A DNA stretch of 64,000 bases from the NCBI GenBank assembly GCA_029204045.2, contig CM055066.1, positions 46,968,745 through 47,032,744 of the forward strand, given 5' to 3'. The position numbers and the translations under genes are program-made. Shown in pieces: positions 54,007 to 64,000 of the stretch. The notes under the pieces were generated by a model, which saw nothing but the letters and a program-made list of their open reading frames with translations, did no database searches and was not told the origin of the DNA. This stretch comes from Tillandsia leiboldiana (Eukaryota; Streptophyta; Magnoliopsida; Poales; Bromeliaceae). The first letter of the stretch is position 1, and the number at the start of each line of letters is the position of its first letter.

Positions 54007-57000
54007 TGTCACGCCCGGGGTGTAAACCGGAACCCGGGCCCGCCAACAGATCCGCCGCGCACACAGAATTTTCTATGTGCACGAAGCGTTGGTAACCTGC
54101 TCAGATAGATAATATACCATAAAAGAGCATAAACAGAGCTGAACTAATAGAACTAAAAGTAATCTCAGACTGAAATAAGCTACAAGCTGAAATAAAAGTA
54201 CAATATCCTCCCAGCTCACCATAAGTATACAACCAGCTGGCAAAAGCCAGACCCAAAAGGAAACTACTGAAGTCTGAGATACAAAAGGGGGTACAATAAA
54301 AACCTCGCTAGTCTCTCACTTGGGGTAGACGATCTAGCTAGTCGGCGATCCTCTTACCTCGCTCTGCCGCTGAAGGCCCAGCAGCTCCCACAGATGACTC
54401 TGCAAAACAAAGGGAAAGGAGGACAGAAAACAATAATGGGGGTGAGAACTACTAGACATCCAGTAGCCTCCCCTAGTGGGTAAAACCTCTAATGCTGACG
54501 CACCCACTGGGAATAAAGAGGCAAAAGAAAAGAACAGTGGTATGTAATAAAGACTGCTGGAAAAGGAACTACCACTACTATGCCTCTAAATGCAGTGCCA
54601 AAAGATAACTGTATATATGCAACTATAAAGCTGACTGCCCAAAGAAACCCAATCAGAGGGCCAGGAAATACTGGCACTGCCTGCTCTGTCATCACTCATA
54701 ACTCACCAACTGACCGGCACCCATCACGGTCAAAAAGCCTACTCCGGAGTGGCACTCGAGGGGAGCGACCCACACGAGTAAAGTATCTCTGTATCAATCA
54801 TCTCTGTAACCGATGTCTCACAATAGCAGGACTGGATCATGACCATGATCAAAGTGGGAATACTCCATCCACTAATGCAACCCTGATCCCCAATCTGATG
54901 TGATAATAACATCCGGTCAACCGCCCAAAATTCGCGGTTGCCACTATCTCCCACAATCCCCAAGAAGAGTCTAAACTGTCCCAGACTCAAGATCCAACTA
55001 CACTATCTCAAGCTCCAGATCTGACTCGATCGTCATGCATCGATAAAGAAGAATAACAATAAAACATGTTTTCTCCTAAGTCAAATCCCATAATATAGTG
55101 CTGCAGTAAAATGGTGGCCTAACTAGATGTCCAATTAGACATACAATTATTCCTTTAAAAAGTATTAGAAAAGTGACTAAGGTTTCTTGTAAAGAATCAT
55201 TTTAAAATATTATTGGATTATTTATTTGCATGCAGTTTAAGATATAGCAATTGTCCAACTTCATTGTCCCAGATTGATCACATAGAAGCTATCAATTAAT
55301 TTAGGGGGCCAATGCAATAGGTTCATATACTACGAGTTAACTGTCACATTTATAATTGGGAAACTCTACTATTCCTAGTGAGCAAGTCAACAAAGAGGGA
55401 AACGCAACCACCCACATCGAAAAGCATGCACAATACACCTAGAAAATACCTGCTGTCCTCTAAGCACACCGTCAGCTGAAACAGTATCCTACAACATCAC
55501 ACAAGTGTACACGGTGTAAAAACTACAAGTTCCAAACACATAATTGCTGTTTTTACAATCAGCACGCAAAACAAGGAATTTCACCTCTGTCTCGAGCTCC
55601 TAAAATCTCAAAAAAATCACGGTTGCGTTCCTCGCGAAAAGTAGCCCAAAATCGACTCTTGAATCGCCTCGATCTGATATTCCTACGCTGAGAAATAATT
55701 CGTCGAAGTCGCCGCTGTCCAAAAACCCAAACAGCAAAAGAGGGGGTCAAAACACCTCGGGAATCATGCCAAGGATTCGGAATCCAGAGACACCACCAAC
55801 ACGGAAAACGAAGCCCTACCTCTTAGGAACACACCGGCGGAGAAATCGTCGAAAGAGGACTCCTGTACTGCGCAGGGGACTCCTCGGACTGAAATGCGAC
55901 GATAACGGGCCAAGATTGGGGAAAAACGAGGCACACTGTAAAACCCGGATCGCTGCTGTCGAACTTCCAGAAAATCTGGGAACGCACCACGAGGTAGAAA
56001 ATAAGAAGATGAAAAACTTCTCTTAAGGCCCCTCCCACAGGTTCTCTCTCTATCTCTCAAAAAACAGAGAAAAAGAAGGGAGGGGAGGCCTTTATATAGG
56101 CCCACAAAAACAATTGGGATAATACCCAACGTGTCCCCAGATTCGGGCTGCTACAGTGCGGCCCGGCACTTTCGGGCGGCTACAGTGCGGCCCGGCCCAA
56201 GGATTTCCGGGCGCGCACAGTGCAGCCCAGCCCAGCCCAACTCGTGCACGGGATCCCGCCGCGTCCAACCGGCCGTCCGACCCGGCCAAGGGCCCGACAC
56301 GTGTCCGCCAAACAGGCGGCAGCCGTGCGGGCCCAACGGGGAAGCGCCATGTGCCCCCTCCCCGGGTCAGCGCGGCGTGCGGCACCAACCACTGGCGTGG
56401 TGCCACGTGGGGCGGCGCCGCCAGACGCGACCGCCGGTTAGTCAACGCGCCGCCCACGTGCGCGTACGGCCGCAGTCGCGCGGTGCTGCGTGCGCCACGC
56501 GCACATGGGCCGGCCAATCCGGGGCCGCCACGTGGTGCGCCCCGGTCCACCGTGCACCGCGCACGCTCCGCACCTGCCCGGCCTGCCCAAGCTGCCCGCG
56601 CCTGCCCCCGAGCGCCGCGCGCAATGCACCGGGCCAACCGTGTGCTGCCACGTGGCCCGCCGGTCCACCGTGCACCGGCGGCCCGCTCCGTGGACCGAGA
56701 GCCGTGCGCCGACCCAATAAGAGCCTGCCACGTGTCCCCGGCCGGTCCACAGCTCCCCCCGTGCACCAATTTGCGCAGAAAACTTTTGGGGGTCCGTTTT
56801 TGGGCATCCGGACTCCAAAATAAATAAGTAAATAGCCGTTTTCAAGCGTTTTTCCGTGCTGAATTCAAATATGGCCTCCGATTAGCCTGATTCCACTCCT
56901 AAAATTCGGCAAAGGCAACCGAAGGTCAGGCTTGCTCCCAAATCCTCTCTGGTTCCAAACAACATATCACTTTGACATGTTGGGGCCCCACACACCACTA

Positions 57001-57058
57001 ACAGGTGTTCCACACCCCGAAACAGGGGAAAAACACAGGGGAAAACTGGGACACTACA
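54007..57058 (-). mobile_element. 3' LTR of the minus-strand chromovirus-type element
   Basis: It is 3052 bp, TGTCACGCCCGGGG...GGGACACTACA on the plus strand. The minus-strand core promoter is GGGCCTATATAAAGG (56088-56102), with six CACGTG motifs upstream. The polypurine tract follows at 57059-57072. Its 5' LTR partner is outside the window. Confidence 0.82.
56298..56734. promoter_or_regulatory. CACGTG (G-box) array in U3 of the chromovirus-type LTR
   Basis: CACGTG starts at 56298, 56404, 56455, 56529, 56649 and 56729. The last lies in CCCAATAAGAGCCTGCCACG, like 51749. All are upstream of the TATA box in the LTR orientation. Confidence 0.6.
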
Positions 57059-57072
57059 TCCTCCCCCACTAA
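57059..57072 (-). other. Polypurine tract of the chromovirus-type element
   Basis: The minus strand reads TAGTGGGGGAGGA and abuts the LTR start TGTAGTGTCC at 57058. Confidence 0.75.
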
Positions 57073-57105
57073 CAAAAGTTTCGTCCTCGAAACGAAAATC
57101 ATACC

Positions 57106-60100
57106 TCAATCCTGAGCCTCGAACAGGTAGGGGTAGGCGTCCATCATCGCTGACTCGAGCTCCCACGTCGCCTCGCGCTCATCATGATTGCTCCAGAGGA
57201 TCTTCACATAGGGGATGGTCCGATTGCGCAATTCTTTCATCTCCCGATCTAGAATTCGCAGTGGGCGCTCCTCATATCTCAAATCCTCGCTGACCTCAAG
57301 TGGTGCAAAGTCGATGACGTGCGACGGGTCGAAGACGTACCTCCTCAGAGTGGAAACATGAAAGACATCGTGGACACCAGCCAGTCTCGGGGGAAGTGCA
57401 AGTCGGTAAGCAACTGGCCCGATACGCTCCAATACCTCAAAGGGTCCAATGTATCGGGGACTGAGTTTCCCGCGAATGCCAAACCTCCTTATCCCTTTGG
57501 ACGGCGAGACTTTCAGAAATACATGATCTCCCACCTGAAACTCTAAGTCTCGTCGCCGAACATTAGCATAGCTTCTCTGTCGACTCTGAGCGATCTGAAG
57601 GTGCTGTCGGATCACTCTGACCTTTTCTTCTGCCTCTAGCAACAAATCTGGTCCCAGAGTCCTTCTCTCCCCCACATCACTCCAATATAGCGGTGATCGA
57701 CATTTGCGTCCGTACAACGCTTCAAACGGAGCCATTTGGATGCTCGCTTGAAGCTGTTGTTGTACGCAAACTCAGCCAGTGATAAGTGTCGAATCCATCC
57801 ACCGCCAAACTCTAGGATACAAGCCCTCAGCATATCCTCAAGGATCTGAATCGTCCGCTCTGACTGTTCATCAGTCTGTGGGTGGAAAGCTGTACTAAAT
57901 CTGAGCTGAGTCCCCAAGGTAGTCTGTAAACTCCCCCAGAATCGCGAAACAAACCTCGGGTCTCTATCTGACACTATGGAAGCTGGCACCCCATATAACC
58001 TCACTATCTCATCCAAGTATAACTGGGCTAGTCGTTCGAGTGGCCAAGTAGTCTGTATAGGCAAAAAGTGCGCTGACTTGGTAAGTCGATCCACCACTAC
58101 CCAGATAGCATCTGCACCTCCTTGTGCCCTCGGTAATCCGACCACAAAATCCATCGTGATGTGGTCCCATTTCCACTCGGGAATTAGAAGACTTTGTAAC
58201 TTGCCAGCTGGCACACGATGCTCAGCTTTTACCTGCTGACAAGTTAAACACTGAGACACAAACCTCCCAATATCCCTTTTCATGCCATTCCACCAGAAGT
58301 GTGTCTTGAGGTCCTTATACATCTTAGTCCCCCCAGGATGAAGGGTGTAAGGTGTATAATGGGCCTCTCTCAATATCTGCTCTCTGATCTCAGCATCCAC
58401 TGGCACACAGGCTCGATCCCTGTACCTCAGTACTCCCGCAGTATCAACTGAAAAATCCCCTGATCGATCACTCGGAATCTGATCTCGAATCTTGGTCAAA
58501 TGGGGGTCCTCGCTCTGTTTCTCCCGGATCCTCTCCAGCAGAGTGGGCTGCACGACCAAAGACATCAGTCTAGCAGAGACCCCAGAGGATACAACCTCTA
58601 TCTCGAACCGTCTCAACTCCTCTAACAGTGGCGCCTGATTTGTAATCAACATGGACAAACTCTGCACCACTCTCCTACTCAAGGCATCTGCAACCACGTT
58701 GGCCTTTCCTGGATGGTAAAGGATATCCACATCGTAATCCTTCAGTAACTCTAACCATCTGCGCTGCCTCAAATTCAGTTCCTTCTGTGTGAACAGGTAC
58801 TTTAGGCTCTTGTGGTCGGTGTAGATCTCACAGTGCTCCCCATATAGGTAATGGCGCCAAAGCTTCAGTGCAAACACCACGGCAGCAAGTTCCAAGTCAT
58901 GGGTAGGGTAATTCTTCTCATAATCCTTAAGCTGTCTCGATGCGTAAGCAATTACCCTCCCTTCCTGCATCAGCACGCATCCAAGTCCACTGTGCGATGC
59001 ATCACTATAGATCACATATCCTTTCCCCATAACAGGGAGGGAAAGGATAGGAGCGGTCATCAATCTATCCTTTAGCTCCTCAAAGCTCCTCTGGCAGTCC
59101 TCACTCCAGATAAACTTAACTCCTTTACGCGTCAACCGAGTGAGGGGTGTGGAAAGCTTCGCAAAGCCTTCCACAAACCGACGATAATAACCAGCTAATC
59201 CCATGAAGCTGCGCACCTCAGATACAGTCGTCGGTCGGGGCCAATCTCGAACTGCCTCAATCTTCGCCGGGTCTACTGCTACACCGGCGGCGGAAATCAC
59301 ATGGCCCAAGAAAGCTACCTCCCGAAGCCAAAACTCGCACTTTGACAGCTTGGCATACAACTTCTTATCTCGTAGAAGTTGTAGCACAGTCCTCAAGTGC
59401 TCCTCGTGCTCGGCCTCGCTTCGGGAGTAAATAAGGATATCATCAATGAACACCACCACAAAGCAATCCAGAAATGGCCGAAATATCCTGTTCATCAAGT
59501 CCATAAAGGCGGCAGGGGCATTAGTCAATCCAAACGGCATAACTGTAAACTCATAATGCCCGTACCGTGATCTGAAAGCAGTCTTAGGAATATCCTCGGC
59601 CTTCACCTTCAGTTGGTGGTAACCAGACTGTAGATGGAAAATACATAAGACCCTTGCAGCTGATCAAAGAGATCATCGATGCGCGGCAAAGGGTACTTGT
59701 TCTTAATGGTCACTTTGTTCAATTCCCTATAGTCCACACACAACCGAAGTGACCCATCCTTCTTTTTCACGAATAGCACCGGTGCTCCCCAAGGCGACAC
59801 ACTTGGTTTAATAAAGCCCTTATCCATCAGATCTTGCAGCTGTGCTTTAAGCTCTCGCAGCTCAGCCGGTGCCATCCGATAAGGAGCCTTAGAGATTGGC
59901 GCAGTTCCTGGAACTACGTCAATCACAAACTCAATCTCTCTGTCTGGCGGCATACTAGTCAGCTCAGGTGGAAAAACATCCGGAAACTCGCGGGCAATAG
60001 GAATATCCCCGAGTCCCGGTGTCGCCGTAGGCCCCTCAACAACACTAGCCAAAAAGGCTACACATCCTCGATGAATCATCCGCCTCGCTCGGGAAGTCGA

Positions 60101-60352
60101 AACCACAGAGGCAAAGAAAGCACTCTGACATCCCCGATATACAAACATCTCCTGGCCTGGCTCTCTAAAAGTGACAATCCTCGCGGCACAATCAACTGTC
60201 GCGAAATACCGAGCCAGCCAGTCCATTCCAAGAATCACATCAAAGTTCCTCAGCTGTCTCAAGACCAACAGGTCTACTGGCATAATCCAGGACTCGATCT
60301 GCATCGGGCAGGACCAACAACACTCCTCCACGAGCAAAGTATGATCGGGAAT
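57106..60352 (-). pseudogene. pol of the chromovirus-type gypsy element (RT, RNase H, integrase, chromodomain-like end)
   Basis: From 60337 downward: an ILGMDWLA protease-RT linker and an RT start with WGAPVLFVKKKDGSLRLCVDYR. A 7-nt loss at about 59634 shifts the frame inside the KIDLQSGYHQL motif. From 59606: FIDDILIYSR at residues 53-62, RNase H with YSDAS, LELAAV and YTDHKSL, then the integrase finger HYTPYTLHPGG...CLTCQQVKAEH. The integrase core has ITMDF, IVSDRDPRF and DEQSERT for its three acids. A 1-nt loss at about 57757 shifts the frame again. From 57735: the rest of integrase with GPFEVLERIGPVAYRLALP (GPY motif) and a C-terminal REMKELRNR...ATWELESAM chromodomain-like segment to the stop at 57106. 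Coding damage is limited to these breaks and one stop, so the copy is moderately young. Confidence 0.92.
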
Positions 60353-61786
60353 CTAAACCTCTCGTGCACGTGGCAAAAATTCTACCTCTAACCCATGTAA
60401 TGATGCAAAAGATCTACTAATGAAAGAATGCGATGCTCCAGTATCAAATAAGGTACGAGTCCTAATGCCAGAGAGTAAGGTGATACCTGCCACCACATGG
60501 TCCGCTGCTGAAGAATCCTCTACCTGTGCAGCATACACTCGCCCACTCTGAGCTGGAGGGCGATAATCGGTGGGATGGGAAGAAGATGGCTTGCTCGCTA
60601 GAGCATAAGGCCGCTGAGCCGTCGACCGGTGCTGCGATGATGCTGGGGCAGATGCTGAAGAAGGAGCGGCTGAGGTCGAAAAGGGGCACGCAGCTCGAAT
60701 GTGCCCTAGCTGTCCACATCCGTAGCAGCGACCCCACCGCTGGTCGCAAGTGCCGGGGAAGTGCGGACCTCCACAGAAGATACAACTGCTGGGAGCCCGT
60801 GACTGTCGGGACTGCTGCTGCTGAGACTGTCGCTGTCGCTGTGGCTGCCGCTGAGACCCGCGCTGCGACGACTGCGATCTCTGGTGCTGCTGCTGCTGCT
60901 GTGGGGGCCTCTGGGAACCACTAGGCCCTCGCCGCTCCGAACGCCCACGGCCTGGGAACTGAGGCGGCGGCGGTCGGGGCGGCCTCCAAGTACTGGCCTG
61001 TCCCCCCTCGTCCTGGGCTGGTCGCTTTCTGTCGGAGCTCTGAGCGACCGTAGCCCCTCTGTCTGGCCACCACCTGATCACCTCTCTCCACCCACTGTGC
61101 ATGCTCTGCGGCTGCCTCCAGAGTCTGAAATCTCTGAGCATGCACCAGTGTGTAAATCTCTGGACGGAGGCCTCCCTCGAACAACTCAACCTGGTGCGGA
61201 CCGTCACGAGCGACGAAGGGCACACAGTTCAGCAACTCCATGAACTCCTGGAAATAGGCATGAGCCGATCGATCGCCCTGCTGCAGGTTCTTCAAGTCGT
61301 CCTCCAACTTCTTCTTCACACTGGTCGAAAAATAGGTGTCCAGCACCATCCGTCGGAACTCCTCCCAAGGCAGCTGCCGAGTAATCCGGAACTCCAGGGG
61401 CTCTACCCGCTGCCACCAAAAATCAGCATCTCCGTCCAAACGTGCACCGCCATGTGCACTCGATACCTCGGGTCGATGAAGAAGTCCCGAAAAAGCTTCT
61501 CCATCGCAGAAAAAGCCATCTCCCAACAGCCCAGGGCTGCGCATCCCGCCCTGAGAATCTAGGGGGTCCCCCGCTGAACAAACTTGGAGAGTTTGTTAGC
61601 GATATCCTGCTTCTCCTCCGCAGTCAAAGGCTGAATAGCTCCAGGAGCCCCGCTACTCGAAGATGGCACTGACGGCACAAAAGGTGCAACAGGAGGCACA
61701 AGGGCCTCAGAAACAGCTGGGGGTGGTGCCCTCTCCTCTGAGCAAGCAGCTGATCGATCCTCTGCCCTGGCGGCGCTGACCCTCCG
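60353..61786 (-). pseudogene. gag and protease of the chromovirus-type gypsy element, 5' end cut
   Basis: The N-terminal part (about 61559-61786) reads ERAPPPAVSEAL...LTAEEKQDIANKLSKFVQRG. The central Gag (about 61085-61440) has ADFWWQRVEPLEF and FRRMVLDTYF...KNLQQGDRSAHAYFQEF. After a frame change near 61075 come a Gln/Arg-rich segment, the zinc knuckle CYGCGQLGHIRAACP and the protease LFDTGASHSFIS. An in-frame TAG at about 60350-60352 separates it from the RT frame. At least two frameshifts lie between 61440 and 61560. The 5' end, leader and 5' LTR are displaced by the SIRE-type element that starts at 61787. Confidence 0.88.
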
Positions 61787-62016
61787 TGTTACGGAATTTG
61801 AGTTGGCGTAGTTTCGTGAAAGGTTCAAGTCTTGAAGATTGAAGGTGAAGAAAGTTGGATCATTTAACTCAATCTCAAGAAAGAAGAATTCAAAAGGATC
61901 AGGTATGTTTAACTAAAGATTTTTGGTGATCCGAATACTTCTTGTAGGTGTAGAAAACACCTGGAAGAATTTTTAACTGCATAAAAATCAAAAACTAGTG
62001 TTCGGACATGTTCAGG

Positions 62017-62236
62017 ATCCGGATCAGAGCCAAGCGATTCGGATCCCGAAGGTTGTTGTTTCATACATTACTTCAATCCGGATCGCAGCATCTCACGATC
62101 CGGATCCCGAACGTTGAGTTTTCTGAAATGTATGAACGATCCGGATCAGGCATTCCGATCCGGATCCCGAACGTTTGTTTTCTGGAAACCGTCTTTATTG
62201 CTACTGCAATCCGGATCGCCCAAATCCGATCCGGAT
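62017..62236. promoter_or_regulatory. Paired ATCCGGAT palindrome array in U3
   Basis: Sites start at 62017, 62037 (ATTCGGAT), 62076, 62098, 62139, 62158, 62209 and 62229. Within-pair spacing is 19-22 bp; pair starts are 59, 63 and 70 bp apart. The layout mirrors 1407-1627 and 11736-11956. Confidence 0.78.
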
Positions 62237-62303
62237 CGCCGTCCGTCAAAATTCCAGAAATGTTAGGTTTTTGATTCTTATCTCCTTCCAAATGTTTCTA
62301 ACC

Positions 62304-62311
62304 TATAAATA
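62304..62311 (+). promoter_or_regulatory. TATA box of the LTR at 61787
   Basis: TATAAATA lies 67 bp after the last palindrome. Confidence 0.75.
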
Positions 62312-62572
62312 GACCCTATGACTCTTTTTCTAGGGTGGACGCAGATAGAGCCGTCATATTCATATATCATCTTATACGGCTCTAGATCCACATATAGAGA
62401 AGAAAGAAAATCATTAGATAATACTCTATGTTTCTTCGTCTATATTGATTAGTTTGATTCTAGGTTTTCATACTCACATCTTGAGTTGAATCAAACTAAT
62501 GAATACTTAGATGGTATTTCCGATCTATCTTTGATCTAAGTATTCGGCGGATCATCACCACCCAAAAAACAA

Positions 62573-62734
62573 CGATTTCCCAAAATCGGCGCGTGGATTC
62601 GCGTGTCCTTGTGGATTCAAGGTTCAACCGCTCTCGTGGATTCGGAGCGAGGCACGTTCGTGGATTCGAAGGGTGCTATTGGGTGAAGACCGTGGATTCG
62701 GTCGGACGTCGTGGATTCGACGTTGGACGCCGTG
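62573..62734 (+). other. TGGATT-loop hairpin array in the LTR at 61787
   Basis: Units are CGATTT/AAATCG, CGCG/CGCG, CCTTG/CAAGG, CGCTCTCG/CGGAGCG (bulged T), a weak TTCG/CGAA unit, GACCG/CGGTC, ACGTCG/CGACGT and ACGCCG/CGGCGT. Relative to the array at 12282, the fourth unit has a C-G pair replacing a T-A pair at the same stem position. Confidence 0.8.
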
Positions 62735-63068
62735 GATTCGGCGTTGGGCGCAGATCGTGGATTCGAGAAGCGTCGCGGAGCGAGCGGAAAAGATCCTCTA
62801 GGAGCGTATGGAAAAGGTTGAGTCGTAAGTGTGTACGGTAAATCACCTTGTACGTGTTTTAATTCTAGTGAATTTCTGCCGTGTTATCGGTCCCGTGGTT
62901 TTTACTCCGGTGATGGAGTTTTCCACGTAAAAATCTTGCGTGTTATTTTTATTTCCGCATTGGGTTTTTATCGCAACGATTTTTGAGTGTTTATACGTTT
63001 ACACCTATTCACCCCCCTCTAGGTGTTTTTTCCCCTATTTAGATCTACATTACATATAAACCAACAAG

Positions 63069-63080
63069 TGGTATCGGAGC
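63069..63080 (+). other. Primer binding site, one mismatch
   Basis: TGGTATCGGAGC differs at one base from the TGGTATCAGAGC at 2935. Confidence 0.85.
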
Positions 63081-63099
63081 GGGAATAGGGTTGTAAACA

Positions 63100-64000
63100 A
63101 TGGTTGAAGGTGGAAACATCAATCGACCCCCTTCTTTGATGGAACAAATTATGCGTACTGGAAAGTACGGATGAAAGCCTTTTTAATTTCCATCGACGAA
63201 AGGGTGTGGCAATCAATTGAATTAGGATGGACTAATCCAACTGAAATTATCTCTGATGTTCGCCACCTTAAAACCTAGGTCGAAATGGACCAAGGAAGAG
63301 TTAGATTCATCTTCTTACAATGGCAAGGGATTAATGCTATTTTTAATGCCTTATCTCAAACTGAATTCTCTCGCGTCTCGGCATGTGAGACTGCGAAAGA
63401 AATCTGGGATGTTCTTCAGGTTACACATGAGGGAACTAACCTCCTGAAGATTCAGAAACTGCAAATGCTTACGAGCAAGTTTGACTCTATCTTGATGGCA
63501 GAAAATGAATCTTTCACGGACTACTATACACGATTGCAAGACATCGTAAACTCATGTGCTAACCTGGGAGAGAAGATTTCAGAATTTAAGGTTGTAAGAA
63601 AGATCTTAAGAACTCTTCCTGAACGATTTCGCCCAAAGGTTACAGCCATTGAAACTATTAAACACCCGACGAAATACCGTGTAGAAGAATTAGTTGTTCA
63701 TTACAAACTTATGAAATGACATTTACTACTAACATTCTTCTGGAAAAGCATCCTCTTCAAAGTCTTCAGGTTATGCGTTGAAAACAACTAAGGAAGAAGA
63801 CGCGGATACATCCTCCTCAGACGATGACGAGAACCTTTCTATGGAGGAATTTGAGAAGCAGCTCGCTCTCTTGACAAGGAAGTTTCGCCGCAACTTTCGA
63901 AGGGGTAATTCAAGTAAATCTCATCCTTCGGAAAGTCGAACAAAGGCAAGGGTACTTCAAGTTACAAGTCAAGAAAGCAAGAGAACTTCTCAAAGGATAG
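63100..64000 (+). pseudogene. Broken gag of the second plus-strand SIRE-type element (partial)
   Basis: It starts MVEGGNINRPP as at 2966 but has a 1-nt loss near 63127, changes near 63262-63268 and 63325, a loss near 63668 and further ones after 63720. The longest restored-looking stretch is 63285-63719, with EFSRVSACETAKEIWD and the TRLQDIVNSCANLGEK segment. It runs to the window edge before the zinc knuckle. Many small frameshifts show this copy is older than the one at 1-1957. Confidence 0.88.

Larger units (their letters stand above)
61787..63066 (+). repeat. 5' LTR of the second plus-strand SIRE-type element
   Basis: It is 1280 bp, TGTTACGG...AACCAACA. It is the ATCCGGAT subfamily, like 567-1957. 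TATAAATA is at 62304-62311. Confidence 0.9.
61787..64000 (+). mobile_element. Second plus-strand SIRE-type element, 5' part
   Basis: It has LTR 61787-63066, PBS 63069 and broken gag from 63100 to the window end. It inserted into the gag of the chromovirus-type element; the preceding CTCCG (61782-61786) should be repeated after its far LTR, outside the window. Confidence 0.9.

Overview
This window is plant nuclear DNA, most likely from a commelinid monocot. The one intact host gene (21975-23198) is intronless and strongly GC-rich, with C/G-ending codons, and sits in AT-rich surroundings; that contrast is typical of grasses and their relatives. The rest is nested LTR retrotransposons, solo LTRs, MITE-like elements and microsatellites. 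I cannot name the species. I see no rRNA, tRNA, CRISPR array or bacterial feature.

Layout, left to right. 1-1957: 5' end of a minus-strand Copia/SIRE-type element (gag start, PBS, LTR) that appears to have landed inside the 5' LTR of the next element. 1958-12779: plus-strand SIRE-type element with gag-pol broken by nonsense codons, a frameshift and an internal loss, but with an open second ORF (9410-10837) that has its own promoter-like region. 12780-15771: 3' part of a long Ty3/gypsy LTR. 15772-17266: small LTR pair with almost no interior. 17290-21312: MITE-like elements, several set in (TA)n tracts. 21975-23198: secreted LRR protein gene. 24925-29514: solo gypsy LTR of 4.6 kb. 29515-30722: microsatellites and a palindrome cluster. 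30723-32550: solo Copia LTR. 32551-32864: exon-like coiled-coil fragment. 32893-47142: a SIRE-type LTR fragment holding a 4.2 kb solo gypsy LTR (target duplication CCTTT), which itself holds a complete 9.4 kb gypsy element (target duplication CTTTC, LTRs almost identical). 47143-47882: minus-strand remnant of another gypsy family. 47883-54006: two opposed long gypsy LTRs. 54007-61786: minus-strand chromovirus-type gypsy element, cut at its gag by another plus-strand SIRE-type element (61787-64000, running off the window).

The most interesting signals are in the SIRE-type LTRs. (1) Every copy whose leader region is present carries, downstream of the TATA box, an array of small hairpins with the constant loop TGGATT and stems that change between units and copies while staying complementary. 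This is a covariation pattern that points to a structured RNA leader. (2) The U3 regions carry eight palindromic TCCGGA-core sites arranged as four pairs, 19-22 bp within a pair and about 60-73 bp between pairs. The outer bases of the palindrome differ as a set between subfamilies. (3) The same paired sites, followed by a TATA box and a possible leader intron, recur inside the element just before the second ORF, suggesting a separate promoter for it.

Coordinates of LTR ends were read from TG...CA termini, PBS/PPT positions and comparison of copies by eye. Family names for elements rest on recognisable protein motifs and general knowledge, not on a database search.
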